Notes: a model not told the origin generated them from the sequence alone. 64,000 bases of DNA from Cryobacterium sp. GrIS_2_6 (GCF_035984545.1 NZ_JAXCHP010000001.1:682001-746000); one strand, 5' to 3'. Positions 34,998 through 44,046 are shown, counted from the stretch's first letter. Translations and numbers: made by a program.

Positions 34998-36536
34998 TCA
35001 GTCAGTGTCCCGCAGAAGCGGGTCTTTCCAGTGTTGGATGTGGTGGGTTTCGGTCCAGGAGGGCGGTCGGTCGCAGCCGGGCCACATACCGCCGCCGTCG
35101 CGGAGAGCGAGGGCGATGCGTTGGGCGGGGCTGAAAGTGCGTTGTTCCCGGCCGAGGTCGACACCACTGCCGTGGTCGTCGAAGGTGACGTCGAGGAGCC
35201 CGGCGTTGCAGAGGGTGCGTTCGAGGGTTTCGGTGGAGACGGTGACCGCGGTCCCTTCGATCACGCCCGGCAGGAGAGTGTGCGCCTCCGTTCCGGGGCC
35301 CGCCTCGGCGTCGAGGCCTGCCTCGTCATCGGCCGGCGGGGCGTCGCTGGGTGCAGTAGCGGTGGGTGCCGGGGCGGTGGGAGCCGGGGCGGTGGGTGCC
35401 GTACCGGTGGGGCGGATCGTGACCATGCGGACGGCGGGGCTTCGGCCGCCGGCGCTGCGTTTCGGGTCGGCCTTCACGCCGAGTTTGATCAAGGCAAGGA
35501 ATCCGTCGGCGGTGAGCTGCTCGGTGCTGCGCGGGTCGTCCTGCACCCGCTTCGCCCATGCCGCCTGGACCTTGTCCACGAAGCGGACCCCGCCCAGCCT
35601 CGGACTTGTGATGGCGTCGTAGGTGCTGATCAGGTACTCGCCGTCTTCCGGGGCGAACAGGCCGACCATGCGGACCTGCCCGGTGGAGAGCCGGTAGAGC
35701 CAGAGGGACCGGTCGTCGTAGACGGCTTTCTCCCGGGCGGCGATGCCGGCCTCATCGAGCACGTCCCGCACCCGGCGGGCCCGCTTGAACAACTGGTCAG
35801 CGTTCACGGTTCGCGCCTCCGTCAGGAGCCGGGGGAGGGTGGACGCGAGTTTCTCCGCGGTGATCGCCCGGTCCAGGTCGCCGAGGCCTTTGCGGAGTGA
35901 GTCCGCCTTCTCGACACTGAGCCAGCCCTCCCGGAGGGCCAGGCCGATCGGTGCGTGCCACGGCGGCACCGCAGCCGGCGGCACCAGCCGCAGGTGCGGG
36001 GCTGTCCCGTCGAGGGGCGGCTGCCCGCAGGTCCCGTCGCGCCCATCGGGTCCCGCCCGCCCGTCGTTTCTGCCCTGCCCGCCCTGCCCGTCAAGGTGCG
36101 GAGTCGCGTCGAGCAGCTTCTGCGCCTCGGCAGCTTCCCGGGCGGCCTTCTCGGCGGCGTCGGTCTCGGCCAGCAGCCGGCCCACCCCGAGGAGCTTGAC
36201 AGCATCGCCCTTGCTCGACCCGGACACGCTCTGCATCAGGTCTTCCGGGGTGCGGAACCCCTTCCGGGCCGCCAGCCCCTTCCCGCCGAGTTCGGGCCGG
36301 GAACGGCGGGCGAGGGTCGCCGCCATCCACGCTGCACACGTCTCCAGCGCCCGCCGGGAATCCGCGATCAACGCTTGCCCGGCGAGAACCTGCCCGTCGC
36401 TGAGCGCGTCGTAGTCAGCTGATGACCTTCCTAAGGCCGCGACAGCATCCGGCACCAGAACGGTGACGGACGCGCTGGGAGACGCACCGCCAGGCGGCTG
36501 ATCGAGTGAAACGGGCGACTCTGGGAGGTTGGTCAT
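34998..36536 (-). CDS. DUF222/HNH endonuclease-like protein, C-terminally truncated
   Basis: 512 aa of the DUF222 plus HNH type that is multicopy in Actinobacteria. The DUF222 part is intact (LRKGLGDLDRAITAEKLA, RLSTGQVRMVGLFAPEDGEYLI), followed by a Pro/Thr/Ala-rich linker (about 370-400). The HNH begins normally at CDRPPSWTETHHIQHW but stops nine residues later, where family members continue with a Cys and His-rich end. The nuclease site is therefore incomplete. No in-frame continuation is found in the next ~100 nt. ATG at 36536 lies seven bases from the TAATGT box. Probably a decaying mobile-type gene. Confidence 0.85.
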   Translation of the reverse strand: MTNLPESPVSLDQPPGGASPSASVTVLVPDAVAALGRSSADYDALSDGQVLAGQALIADSRRALETCAAWMAATLARRSRPELGGKGLAARKGFRTPEDLMQSVSGSSKGDAVKLLGVGRLLAETDAAEKAAREAAEAQKLLDATPHLDGQGGQGRNDGRAGPDGRDGTCGQPPLDGTAPHLRLVPPAAVPPWHAPIGLALREGWLSVEKADSLRKGLGDLDRAITAEKLASTLPRLLTEARTVNADQLFKRARRVRDVLDEAGIAAREKAVYDDRSLWLYRLSTGQVRMVGLFAPEDGEYLISTYDAITSPRLGGVRFVDKVQAAWAKRVQDDPRSTEQLTADGFLALIKLGVKADPKRSAGGRSPAVRMVTIRPTGTAPTAPAPTAPAPTATAPSDAPPADDEAGLDAEAGPGTEAHTLLPGVIEGTAVTVSTETLERTLCNAGLLDVTFDDHGSGVDLGREQRTFSPAQRIALALRDGGGMWPGCDRPPSWTETHHIQHWKDPLLRDTD

Positions 36537-36542
36537 GCCCCC

Positions 36543-36548
36543 ACATTA
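36543..36548 (-). promoter_or_regulatory. -10 box of the DUF222/HNH gene
   Basis: TAATGT on the minus strand, last base seven nt from ATG 36536; predicts a leaderless transcript. Confidence 0.5.
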
Positions 36549-36767
36549 CGACCGACCACCGACATTCTTTGAGCATGGCTCAGGTCTGTGGAAACTCTCG
36601 TTGATCAGGTATCTGCTGAGGAGTGTCCGCCAGATTCGGTTCCCCTTGAGCGCCCGGTTCACTCCTCCTGCCGGTCCCAGAGCCGCGCCCGACGCCGCCT
36701 GAGCAAGCTGCTCAACTGAACGGTATTCCTTATTCCTTTGGCATCGCCGGCACGGAACTCCGGCGAC

Positions 36768-38180
36768 TCAGTCCGTGTCGGAACCCGCGGTGTTCACGCG
36801 GCCGAGTGGCCGGTTGCTCGTGAAGATCCCGTCGGGATCGAGCCGGTCCTTGACCTCCATGAGGCGCTCGAGCGAATCCGGCGGGAAACTGAATGTCAGA
36901 TCCTGGCCGGCGGTGAGGAAGGTCGGGAGCGTCAGGCCGAGGGTCCTCCCCTCGAGCGCCGGGTGGAGCGGCCCGAACACGGCCTCCGGGTCGGCGGGCC
37001 GTTGATCCGAGGAACGAACCGGCGAAGGCCAGGAAACGTGCGTCGAGGCGGCCGGCGACCGCCGCCGCATCCGCCCCCTGCTCGGCGATGGCAACGCCGA
37101 GGGCACGGAGGGCGAGAACGGTCAGGCCCGCCGGAGTGGCCTCCTGGAAGGCCCGCGCGAGAGCGCCGAGGCCCGCTTCGTCTCCACCGGCGAAGGACGT
37201 GATCGCGGCCGTCCACTTGATTGTGGCGGCCGGTTCGGTCGGTTCGGCCGCGACCTCGGCGAGGTGACCGATCGTGAACGGCCGGGTCTCGTCGGCGAGT
37301 ACCGGTGCGCTTTCGAGCAGCGGCGCGAGAAGGGGCGCGGCGTCCTCAGCGGTTCCCACGAAGACCACCTCGGCGCTCGCGATCGTCTGCCCGCGGAGCG
37401 GCTGGGGCACCTGTTCGATGTCGGGCAGGTTGGCCAGGCCGAAGAAGACACTCAACTCGGGCGGGGCATCCGCCATGATCGCCGCGATGCTCCCGAAGAC
37501 GGTCCCTGCGGCGGACGCGGGAAGACGATCGTTCCGCCGAAGAGGTCGGGAGCCGCATACAGGTCGATCTCGAGCGTGGTGACGATGCCGAACAGCCCGC
37601 CGCCGCCGCGCAGCGCCCACAGGAGCTCCGGATCGCTGTCCGCGGTGATCCGGCGCGGCTCGCCGCCTGCATCGACGAGTTCGACCGCACGGATGCTGCG
37701 GGCCGCGATCCCGAGCCAGCGGCTGAACCAGGAGTGGCCGCCCCCGAGGACGTGACCTGCGACGCTCACATCGGGATTCGACCCGGCGAGCGCCACGAGC
37801 CCGGAACCATCGAGGCGGCTCAGCAGGGCACCCCAGGACACGCCGGAGCCGACCCTGGCCACGCGTCGTCGCTGGTCGATCACGATCTCGTCGAATGCGC
37901 TCGTGCGGATGAGGATGCATCCGGCGAGGTCGCCGCTCGGGCCGTGTCCGCGCGGCTGCACCACCACCCGGTGCCCGTCGGCGCGGGCGGCGGCGAGGAT
38001 CCGCCGCAGGTCCTCCGGCCCGGCCGGGTATGCGACGGCGACGGGCCGTTGGTCGGTCGCGAGGTTCCACGGAGCGCGGGCACTGTCCCAGTCATCGTCG
38101 AATGCACGGACGAGCCTGCCGTCCATGGCCTCCGCGAGGTCGGTGAGCGCGCGGTCTGACGGAGAATCGGGTGTCATCAT
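36768..38180 (-). pseudogene. FAD-linked oxidase (berberine-bridge type), two frameshifts
   Basis: The pieces add to a full FAD_binding_4 plus BBE-like enzyme. Frame 1 (38180 to ~37520): MTPDSPSDRALTDLAEAMDG, VVVQPRGHGPSGDLAG, SWGALLSRLDGSGL, GHVLGGGHSWFSRWLG, WALRGGGGLFGIVTTLEIDLY. A missing base near 37517-37521 moves the reading to frame 2 (IAAIMADAPPELSVFFGLA... to FLAFAGSFLGS). An extra base near 37005-37015 moves it to frame 3 (RPADPEAVFGPLHPALEG ... LEGRTLGLTLP, ending VNTAGSDTD). All three segments keep protein-like sequence. A GGAGG lies just before the start pair at 38180/38177. The two shifts may be real decay or sequencing error. Confidence 0.82.
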
Positions 38181-38314
38181 TCCTCCACAACGAGTCGGAA
38201 ACGCGTACACGGCCGAGTCTCGGCCTATCCCGCCTCGCAGCCAGCCCCGCGACTGAACCCGCGGCCGACCCGGTGTCGATGGCACGCTCGCGCCCGGAGG
38301 CGGGGTCCCGCGCT

Positions 38315-38320
38315 TAGGGT
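38315..38320 (+). promoter_or_regulatory. -10 box of ftsY
   Basis: TAGGGT, last base seven nt before ATG 38327; predicts a leaderless transcript. Confidence 0.55.
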
Positions 38321-38326
38321 AGAGAC

Positions 38327-39202
38327 ATGGCAGAACGCACCCCGTGGTCACTCTCCGGCGCATTGCGCGGCATGTTCGCGAAGAAGACGATCGACGCCGA
38401 CACCTGGGACGACCTCGAGGACGCACTCATCCAGGCCGACTTCGGCCCTCAGATCACCGAGGACATCGTCGCGGACCTGCGCGCCAAGGTCGCCAGGTAC
38501 CACACGACCGATCCGGCTGACCTGCATCGGATGCTGCGCGAAGGCCTCGAGGAACGCCTCTCCCGGCTCGACTCGACCCTCAACCTCAGCGCGCGCCCCG
38601 CCGTCGTGCTCGTCGTCGGGGTGAACGGCGTCGGCAAAACGACCACGATCGGCAAGTTCGCCAAATTCCTGCGCGTCTATGACCGCAGCGTGCTGATCGG
38701 GGCGGCGGACACGTTCCGGGCCGCCGCTGTCGAGCAGCTCGCCACCTGGGCCGAACGGGCGGGCGCCGAGATCGTGAAGCCGCAGGCCCAGGGCCAGGAC
38801 CCGGCATCCGTCGCGTTTCAGACCGTGGAGCGCGCGATCGCGACCGGCACCGAGATCGTGATCATCGACACCGCCGGCCGCCTGCAGACCAAGGGCGGCC
38901 TGATGGACGAGCTGACCAAGATCCGTCGCGTCATCGAGAAGCAGACGCCGATCTCCGAGGTGCTGCTCGTGCTCGATGCGACGACCGGGCAGAACGGGCT
39001 GGCCCAGGCCGAGGCTTTCATCGAGCACGCCGGGGTCACCGGGCTTGTGCTCACGAAGCTGGACGGGTCCGCCAAGGGCGGGTTCGTGCTCGCGGTGCAG
39101 GAGAAGACCGGTATTCCGATCAAGCTCGTCGGCCAGGGCGAGGGCATCAACGACCTCACCGGATTCACCCCGCACGTCTTCGCGCAAAAACTCGTCGGAT
39201 AG
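38327..39202 (+). CDS. ftsY: signal recognition particle receptor FtsY
   Basis: Docks SRP-bound ribosomes at the membrane. 291 aa, short: the acidic A domain is missing and the protein begins almost directly at the N domain (LRGMFAKKTIDADTWDDLED). GTPase motifs: VGVNGVGKTTTIGKFA, DTFRAAAVEQL, DTAGRLQTKGGLMDEL, TKLDGSAKGG. In smc-ftsY-ffh order, though smc is 14.7 kb upstream. Stop TAG lies 8 nt before the DUF2004 gene. Confidence 0.95.
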   Translation: MAERTPWSLSGALRGMFAKKTIDADTWDDLEDALIQADFGPQITEDIVADLRAKVARYHTTDPADLHRMLREGLEERLSRLDSTLNLSARPAVVLVVGVNGVGKTTTIGKFAKFLRVYDRSVLIGAADTFRAAAVEQLATWAERAGAEIVKPQAQGQDPASVAFQTVERAIATGTEIVIIDTAGRLQTKGGLMDELTKIRRVIEKQTPISEVLLVLDATTGQNGLAQAEAFIEHAGVTGLVLTKLDGSAKGGFVLAVQEKTGIPIKLVGQGEGINDLTGFTPHVFAQKLVG

Positions 39203-39209
39203 GACGACC

Positions 39210-39713
39210 ATGACCATCGAACACGATTTCTTCGGAATCCTCGGCAGCGACGACGAAGGCGAGATCTACTGGTCGGATTCGGCGGAACTGGGCGACCAGG
39301 ACATCGAGATCGACCTCAGCTCGCCCGATGAGTCCTCGGTTTCCGTCGAGGCGCTCGACATCGCAGCGTTCATGATCAATTCCCTCGAAGACCTCGACTC
39401 GCAGGCCCGCGAATCGCTCGTCGCCGAACTGAGCGCCGAGGGGTCCGTCACCGCGCTCTACATCAACCAGTGCCTCGAGGAACTCGATGAGGAGGTCATC
39501 GACGACGCCCTGATCTGGGACTCCGGCGACAAACAGATCGACTTCCTCCGCTCCATCCAGCTGCAGCGGATCGGCTTCCACCCGCACCACATCAAGAACG
39601 ACGAGCACTTCGCGGTGCTCGACTATTCGATCAGCCCCACCGAGACCGACGCCCTGATCGTCGTGACGCTCGACGTGCACGGCGACACGATCGTGATCTC
39701 TCTCGACAGCTGA
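39210..39713 (+). CDS. DUF2004 protein
   Basis: 167 aa strongly acidic soluble protein: MTIEHDFFGILGSDDEGEIYWSD at the start and HFAVLDYSISPTETDALIVV near the end, matching the DUF2004 family found in Actinobacteria. No catalytic residues can be assigned. It probably shares the ftsY transcript (7 nt apart). Confidence 0.75.
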   Translation: MTIEHDFFGILGSDDEGEIYWSDSAELGDQDIEIDLSSPDESSVSVEALDIAAFMINSLEDLDSQARESLVAELSAEGSVTALYINQCLEELDEEVIDDALIWDSGDKQIDFLRSIQLQRIGFHPHHIKNDEHFAVLDYSISPTETDALIVVTLDVHGDTIVISLDS

Positions 39714-39750
39714 GTTCTCCGGCGATCCGTTCCGGCGGAGCGCGTCGTCG

Positions 39751-40062
39751 CTACTGGATCGTGCCCTTGTCCGGGTCTCCGAGGGGAACGTTCCGAAGCA
39801 CGCGCACGTCGGACGGGCCCGCGACGTGGGCGGCGACGGCGGCGTTCAGCTCGGTGATCGCTGCGCCCTGCGCGTGGGCCGCGAGGTCTTCCGGGCTGGT
39901 CCAGCGCTCGATCATGATGACCGTGTCGGCGTCACGGTGCAGGGCGTAGAGCTCGTTGCCCGGTTCGGCGTGCACCTTCGGTGAGATGAGCGCGAAGGCA
40001 TTCACCACGTCTTCAAGGTGCCCGTCCAGCGGGGTGATGGTGGCGACGACGACTACGGACAC
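39751..40062 (-). CDS. antibiotic biosynthesis monooxygenase (ABM / YgiN-like)
   Basis: 103 aa. VATITPLDGHLEDVVNAFALIS, EPGNELYALHRDADTVIMIERW and an AHAQG helix fit the ABM fold, small dimeric quinol-type monooxygenases without cofactor. GTG at 40062 has AAGGAG eight bases upstream. Convergent with DUF2004 and divergent from ffh. Substrate not known. Confidence 0.82.
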   Translation of the reverse strand: MSVVVVATITPLDGHLEDVVNAFALISPKVHAEPGNELYALHRDADTVIMIERWTSPEDLAAHAQGAAITELNAAVAAHVAGPSDVRVLRNVPLGDPDKGTIQ

Positions 40063-40162
40063 GGGTGCTCCTTGAGGTGGCGAGGGGTTGCAGCGAAGTC
40101 TCCACCGTACGCTCGCCGGTCGGCAATCGGCCCGGGGCGCATCGTTCGCCCCCGGAGCCGGT

Positions 40163-40168
40163 TAAAGT
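40163..40168 (+). promoter_or_regulatory. -10 box of ffh
   Basis: TAAAGT; its last base is ten nt before ATG 40178, giving a leader of about three bases. Confidence 0.5.
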
Positions 40169-40177
40169 AGAACCACA

Positions 40178-41770
40178 ATGGCTACTTTTGGAAACCTCTC
40201 AGATCGCCTGGCCGAGACGTTCAAGAATCTCCGCACCAAGGGCAAGCTCAGTGCGGCGGATGTCGACGGCACCGTGCGCGAGATCCGTCGCGCCCTCCTC
40301 GACGCCGACGTCGCCCTCGACGTCGTCAAGGACTTCACCGCGCAGGTGCGCGAGCGCGCCCTCGGCGACGAGGTCAGCAAGGCGCTCAACCCGGCCCAGC
40401 AGGTCGTGCAGATCGTCAACGAGGAACTCATCCGCATCCTCGGCGGCCAGCAGCGCCGCCTCGAGTTCGCGAAGAAGCCGCCGACCATCATCATGCTCGC
40501 CGGCCTCCAGGGCGCGGGCAAGACGACCCTCGCCGGCAAGCTGGCGAAGTGGCTCGCCAAGGACGGGCACACCCCGATCCTCGTCGCCGCCGACCTCCAG
40601 CGTCCGAATGCCGTCACCCAGCTCCAGGTCGTCGGGCAGCAGGCCGGCGTGCCCGTGTATGCACCAGAACCGGGCAATGGCGTCGGCAATCCCGTCACGG
40701 TCGCCCGCGACGGCGTGAAGTTCGCACAGCAGAAGCTCCACGACGTCGTCATCGTCGACACGGCCGGCCGGCTCGGCGTCGACGCCGAGATGATGAAGCA
40801 GGCCGCGGACATCCGCAGGGCCATCGACCCCGACGAAGTCCTCTTCGTGATCGACGCGATGATCGGCCAGGACGCCGTCGCAACCGCGAAGGCGTTCCAG
40901 GACGGCGTCGACTTCACCGGCGTCGTGCTGACCAAGCTCGATGGTGACGCCCGTGGTGGCGCTGCCCTCTCGGTCGCCTCGATGACGGGACGCGCGATCA
41001 TGTTCGCGTCGACGGGTGAGAGCCTCGACGACTTCGAGCCCTTCCACCCCGACCGGATGGCGAGCCGGATCCTCGACCTCGGTGACATCCTCACCCTGAT
41101 CGAACAGGCCCAGGGCGCCTTTGACGAGGACGAGGCGCGCAAGCTCGCCGAGAAGTTCCAGACCGACACCTTCACCCTTGACGACTTCCTCGGCCAGATG
41201 CAGCAGCTGCGCAACATGGGCTCGATCAAGAAGATGATGAGCATGCTCCCGGGCGCGGGGGCCATGAAGCAGCAGCTCGAGAACTTCGACGAGCGCGAGA
41301 TCGTGCGCACAGAGGCCATCATCCAGTCGATGACCAAGGCTGAGCGCACCACCCCGAAACTCCTGAACGGATCGCGTCGGCTGCGGATCGCGCGCGGGTC
41401 CGGCTCGAGCGTGACCGAGGTGAACCAGCTCGTGCAGCGCTTCGAGCAGGCCGCGAAGATGATGAAGACCGTCGCCCGCGGCGGAATGCCGAACATCCCC
41501 GGCATGGGGCCGATGCCCGGACTGGGCGGTGGGCGCGGCAAGCCGCAGCAGGCGAAGAAGAAGGGCTCGAAGTCGGGCAACCCGGCCAAGCGTGCCGCGG
41601 AGAACCTCGCGATCGCATCCGGTGAGAAGCCGGCGGGCGCCGGCGCTGCGGCACCGATCGGCGGCGGCACCGGCTTCGGCCTCGGCGGCCGCACACCGGC
41701 AGTCGCCGGCAAGCCCGGCGGTCCCACCGACGCGGAAATGGCCGCTCTGCAGAAGATGCTCGGCCGGTAG
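40178..41770 (+). CDS. ffh: signal recognition particle protein Ffh
   Basis: SRP54 GTPase that binds 4.5S RNA and signal peptides. 530 aa. N domain LSDRLAETFKNLRTKGKLS; G1 AGLQGAGKTTLAGKLA; DTAGRLGVDAEM; TKLDGDARGG. The Met-rich M domain has FLGQMQQLRNMGSIKKMMSM and GSRRLRIARGSG, the RNA-binding helix. A Gly/Lys/Ala-rich tail extends the C-terminus. The 4.5S RNA gene is not in the window. Confidence 0.96.
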   Translation: MATFGNLSDRLAETFKNLRTKGKLSAADVDGTVREIRRALLDADVALDVVKDFTAQVRERALGDEVSKALNPAQQVVQIVNEELIRILGGQQRRLEFAKKPPTIIMLAGLQGAGKTTLAGKLAKWLAKDGHTPILVAADLQRPNAVTQLQVVGQQAGVPVYAPEPGNGVGNPVTVARDGVKFAQQKLHDVVIVDTAGRLGVDAEMMKQAADIRRAIDPDEVLFVIDAMIGQDAVATAKAFQDGVDFTGVVLTKLDGDARGGAALSVASMTGRAIMFASTGESLDDFEPFHPDRMASRILDLGDILTLIEQAQGAFDEDEARKLAEKFQTDTFTLDDFLGQMQQLRNMGSIKKMMSMLPGAGAMKQQLENFDEREIVRTEAIIQSMTKAERTTPKLLNGSRRLRIARGSGSSVTEVNQLVQRFEQAAKMMKTVARGGMPNIPGMGPMPGLGGGRGKPQQAKKKGSKSGNPAKRAAENLAIASGEKPAGAGAAAPIGGGTGFGLGGRTPAVAGKPGGPTDAEMAALQKMLGR

Positions 41771-41820
41771 GACCCACCACGGTTGCCGGTGGGCGAACAG
41801 ACGGCTTCCGCGCACCCTTT

Positions 41821-41860
41821 GCGCCGATCCGCGCCAGGCATGCCGGGCGCGGATCGGCGC
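41821..41860. terminator. strong inverted repeat after ffh
   Basis: A perfect 15-bp inverted repeat (GCGCCGATCCGCGCC at 41821-41835, its complement at 41846-41860) with a 10-nt loop, 50 nt after the ffh stop. Directly beyond lie AGTTG/CAACT arms and further GGCGC-rich repeats. A terminator is the most likely role although no T-run follows. Confidence 0.55.
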
Positions 41861-41923
41861 AGTTGGCGCGCGACCGGGGACAACTGGCGCGGAGCGGCGC
41901 AGTCGGTGCGCACCGCGCACGTT

Positions 41924-41929
41924 TAGGCT
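41924..41929 (+). promoter_or_regulatory. -10 box of the LLM oxidoreductase gene
   Basis: TAGGCT, last base seven nt before ATG 41936; predicts a leaderless transcript. Confidence 0.55.
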
Positions 41930-41935
41930 GGGCGC

Positions 41936-42727
41936 ATGACACTCACGAAGCCCGGTCCCGTCCGCATCGGTGCGCAGGTGGCGCCCCAGCATGCCGAGTA
42001 CACGAAGATCCGCGACACGGTCGCAGAGGTTGAAGCGCTCGGCACCGACGTGGCCTTCAACTGGGACCACTTCTTCCCGCTTTCCGGTGACCCGGACGGG
42101 CTGCACTTCGAATCCTGGACCATCCTCGCCGCGTGGGCTGAGCAGACCTCCCGGATCGAGATCGGCGCCCTCGTCAACTGCAACAGCTACCGCAACCCCG
42201 ACCTGCAGGCCGACATGGCCCGCACGATCGACCACATCAGCGGCGGCCGCTTCATCTTCGGCACCGGCTCCGGCTGGTTCGAGCGCGACTACGACGAGTA
42301 CGGCTACGAGTTCGGCACCGTCGGTACCCGGCTCGACGCCCTCGCGGAGAACCTCCCACGCATCGAGGCGCGCTGGAACAAGCTCAACCCGCCGCCCACC
42401 CGGAAGATCCCGGTGCTGATCGGCGGAGGTGGGGAGAAGAAGACCCTGCGCATCGTCGCCAAGCACGCCGACATCTGGCACTCCTTCTCGAGCCCCGAGG
42501 TACTCGAGCACAAGCTCGGCGTCCTCACCGACTGGTGCGCGACGGTCGGGCGCGACCCGGCCGAGATCGAGGTGTCCACGGAGCTGCGCGGCCGCACGGT
42601 CGACGAGGCCGACGAGCTCTATGCGCTCGGGGCCCGCCTGTTCACGATCGGGCTCTCCGGCCCGGCGTATGACCTCGCCCCGCTGACGGACTGGCTGGCC
42701 TGGCGCGACGATAAGAACGCCGACTAA
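41936..42727 (+). CDS. LLM-class F420-dependent oxidoreductase
   Basis: 263 aa luciferase-like TIM barrel. RIGAQVAPQHAEYTKIRDTV, FNWDHFFPLSGDPDG, RIEIGALVNCNSYRNPDL, TIDHISGGRFIFGTGSGWFE and PVLIGGGGEKKTLRIVAKHAD follow the family in order. F420 use is inferred from the actinobacterial subfamily. Its stop TAA overlaps the stop TAG of ybdK on the other strand by three bases. Confidence 0.87.
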   Translation: MTLTKPGPVRIGAQVAPQHAEYTKIRDTVAEVEALGTDVAFNWDHFFPLSGDPDGLHFESWTILAAWAEQTSRIEIGALVNCNSYRNPDLQADMARTIDHISGGRFIFGTGSGWFERDYDEYGYEFGTVGTRLDALAENLPRIEARWNKLNPPPTRKIPVLIGGGGEKKTLRIVAKHADIWHSFSSPEVLEHKLGVLTDWCATVGRDPAEIEVSTELRGRTVDEADELYALGARLFTIGLSGPAYDLAPLTDWLAWRDDKNAD

Positions 42728-43863
42728 ACGGGCAGGGCGCCGCCGCGGAGTTCCGCGCTGAGCGCTGCCACGACGGCGGGCAGGCTGCCGCCGTTCGCCG
42801 CGGCGACGCGCAGCTGGCGCTGGTAGCTCGCGCCGGCATCCAGGATGCCGTTCAGCTGCAGCAGTTCGGTGAGGCAACCGAGGCGTTCCGCGGTGGGGGA
42901 GAGCACGCCGATCAGCCGGCGCACGTCGTCGGTCACGAGTCGTTCGGCGCCGCTCGAGTCGAGGATGATCTCCGCATCGAGCCCATATCGCGACGCACGC
43001 CACTTGTTCTCGCGCACGAACCACGGCTGCATGCTCGGAACCGGGCGTCCGGCGTCGAGCTCGGTGGACATCCACTCGACGAGGCATTGGATGAGCGCGG
43101 CGATCGCACCGAGTTCCGTGGCCGTCGACACGCCGTCGCAGGCGCGAATCTCGATGGTGCCCCAGCGGGCAGACGGGCGGATGTCCCAGCGCACCTCGGT
43201 CATGTCGTCGATGATGCCGGTGCGGGTCATATCCTCGACATACCGTTCCCAGCTCGCCCAGTCCTCGAGAATCCACGGCAGACCAGCAGTCGGCAGCTGC
43301 TGGAACATCTGCGCGCGATTCGACGCATAACCGGTCTCGACGCCCGCCCAGAACGGACTCGACGCCGAGAGCGCCTGCAGGTGCGGGAGATAGCCGAGCA
43401 GGCCGTTCAGGATCGGGATGACCTTCTCGCGGTCCTCGATGCCGACGTGCACGTGGATGCCCCAGATCATCATGTTCCGGCCCCACCACTGGGTGCGGTC
43501 GATGAGTTTGTGGTACCGCTCCTTGTTCGTGACCTCCTGGTCGAACCACTGGCCGAACGGATGCGAGCCGCTGCAGATGAGGTCGACGCCCCGTGGGTCA
43601 GTGATCGCCCTGACTTCGTCGACCTGGCCGTAGACATCCGCAACGGCGCCCGCCACGGTCGTGTGAACACCGGAGACGAGCTCGACGGTGTTGAGCAGCA
43701 GCTCTCCGGTGATGTGCGGGTGCGGCGACCCGTCGGGGCCGCGCAGGGCCTCGAGCACCTCGTCGGCGATGCAGACGAGGTCACCGGTCGATCGGTCGAC
43801 GAGCGCGATCTCCCATTCGATGCCGATCGTCGATCGCGCGGATCGGGCGAATTCGATTCCCAC
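42724..43863 (-). CDS. ybdK: carboxylate-amine ligase YbdK (GCS2 family)
   Basis: 379 aa glutamate-cysteine ligase 2-type enzyme with weak gamma-glutamylcysteine ligase activity in other bacteria. RSTIGIEWEIALVDRSTGDL at the start; GSHPFGQWFDQEV; WWGRNMMIWGIHVHVGI; PTAGLPWILEDW; and RENKWRASRYGLDAEIIL. GTG at 43863 is chosen because AAAGGA lies six bases upstream and the family N-terminus follows at once. In mycothiol-making actinobacteria its role is unclear. Confidence 0.88.
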   Translation of the reverse strand: MGIEFARSARSTIGIEWEIALVDRSTGDLVCIADEVLEALRGPDGSPHPHITGELLLNTVELVSGVHTTVAGAVADVYGQVDEVRAITDPRGVDLICSGSHPFGQWFDQEVTNKERYHKLIDRTQWWGRNMMIWGIHVHVGIEDREKVIPILNGLLGYLPHLQALSASSPFWAGVETGYASNRAQMFQQLPTAGLPWILEDWASWERYVEDMTRTGIIDDMTEVRWDIRPSARWGTIEIRACDGVSTATELGAIAALIQCLVEWMSTELDAGRPVPSMQPWFVRENKWRASRYGLDAEIILDSSGAERLVTDDVRRLIGVLSPTAERLGCLTELLQLNGILDAGASYQRQLRVAAANGGSLPAVVAALSAELRGGALPV

Positions 43864-43983
43864 GTGCGGTCCTTTGGTCGCGTGGCACCCGGCTGGGTGC
43901 TGGTCATAATCCTGACACCGATTGCAGGCGGCCTCCCGCACGAACGCGGAATCCGCTTTCGGCGGACACTCGGTGCCCGGTCG

Positions 43984-44012
43984 ATTATCACATTGGGGCC
44001 GACATCTGACAG
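43984..44012 (-). promoter_or_regulatory. promoter of ybdK
   Basis: Minus strand: CTGTCA (44012-44007), 17-bp spacer, GATAAT (43989-43984) preceded by TG. The start would be near 43977, giving a ~114-nt leader. A perfect six-bp hairpin (43885-43900, GCACCC / GGGTGC) stands about 12 nt before the ribosome site. Confidence 0.5.
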
Positions 44013-44046
44013 AATGATTAGTCGAGTTCTCCTGCGCCCGACCCTC

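Noticed and set aside
23585..38326. Integrated mobile element boundaries (att sites, integrase)
   Set aside because: No integrase, tRNA end or flanking direct repeat was seen at the block edges.
40199..43549. 1116-codon minus-strand frame across ffh
   Set aside because: Composition and position show it is a shadow of ffh and the LLM gene; no domain found.
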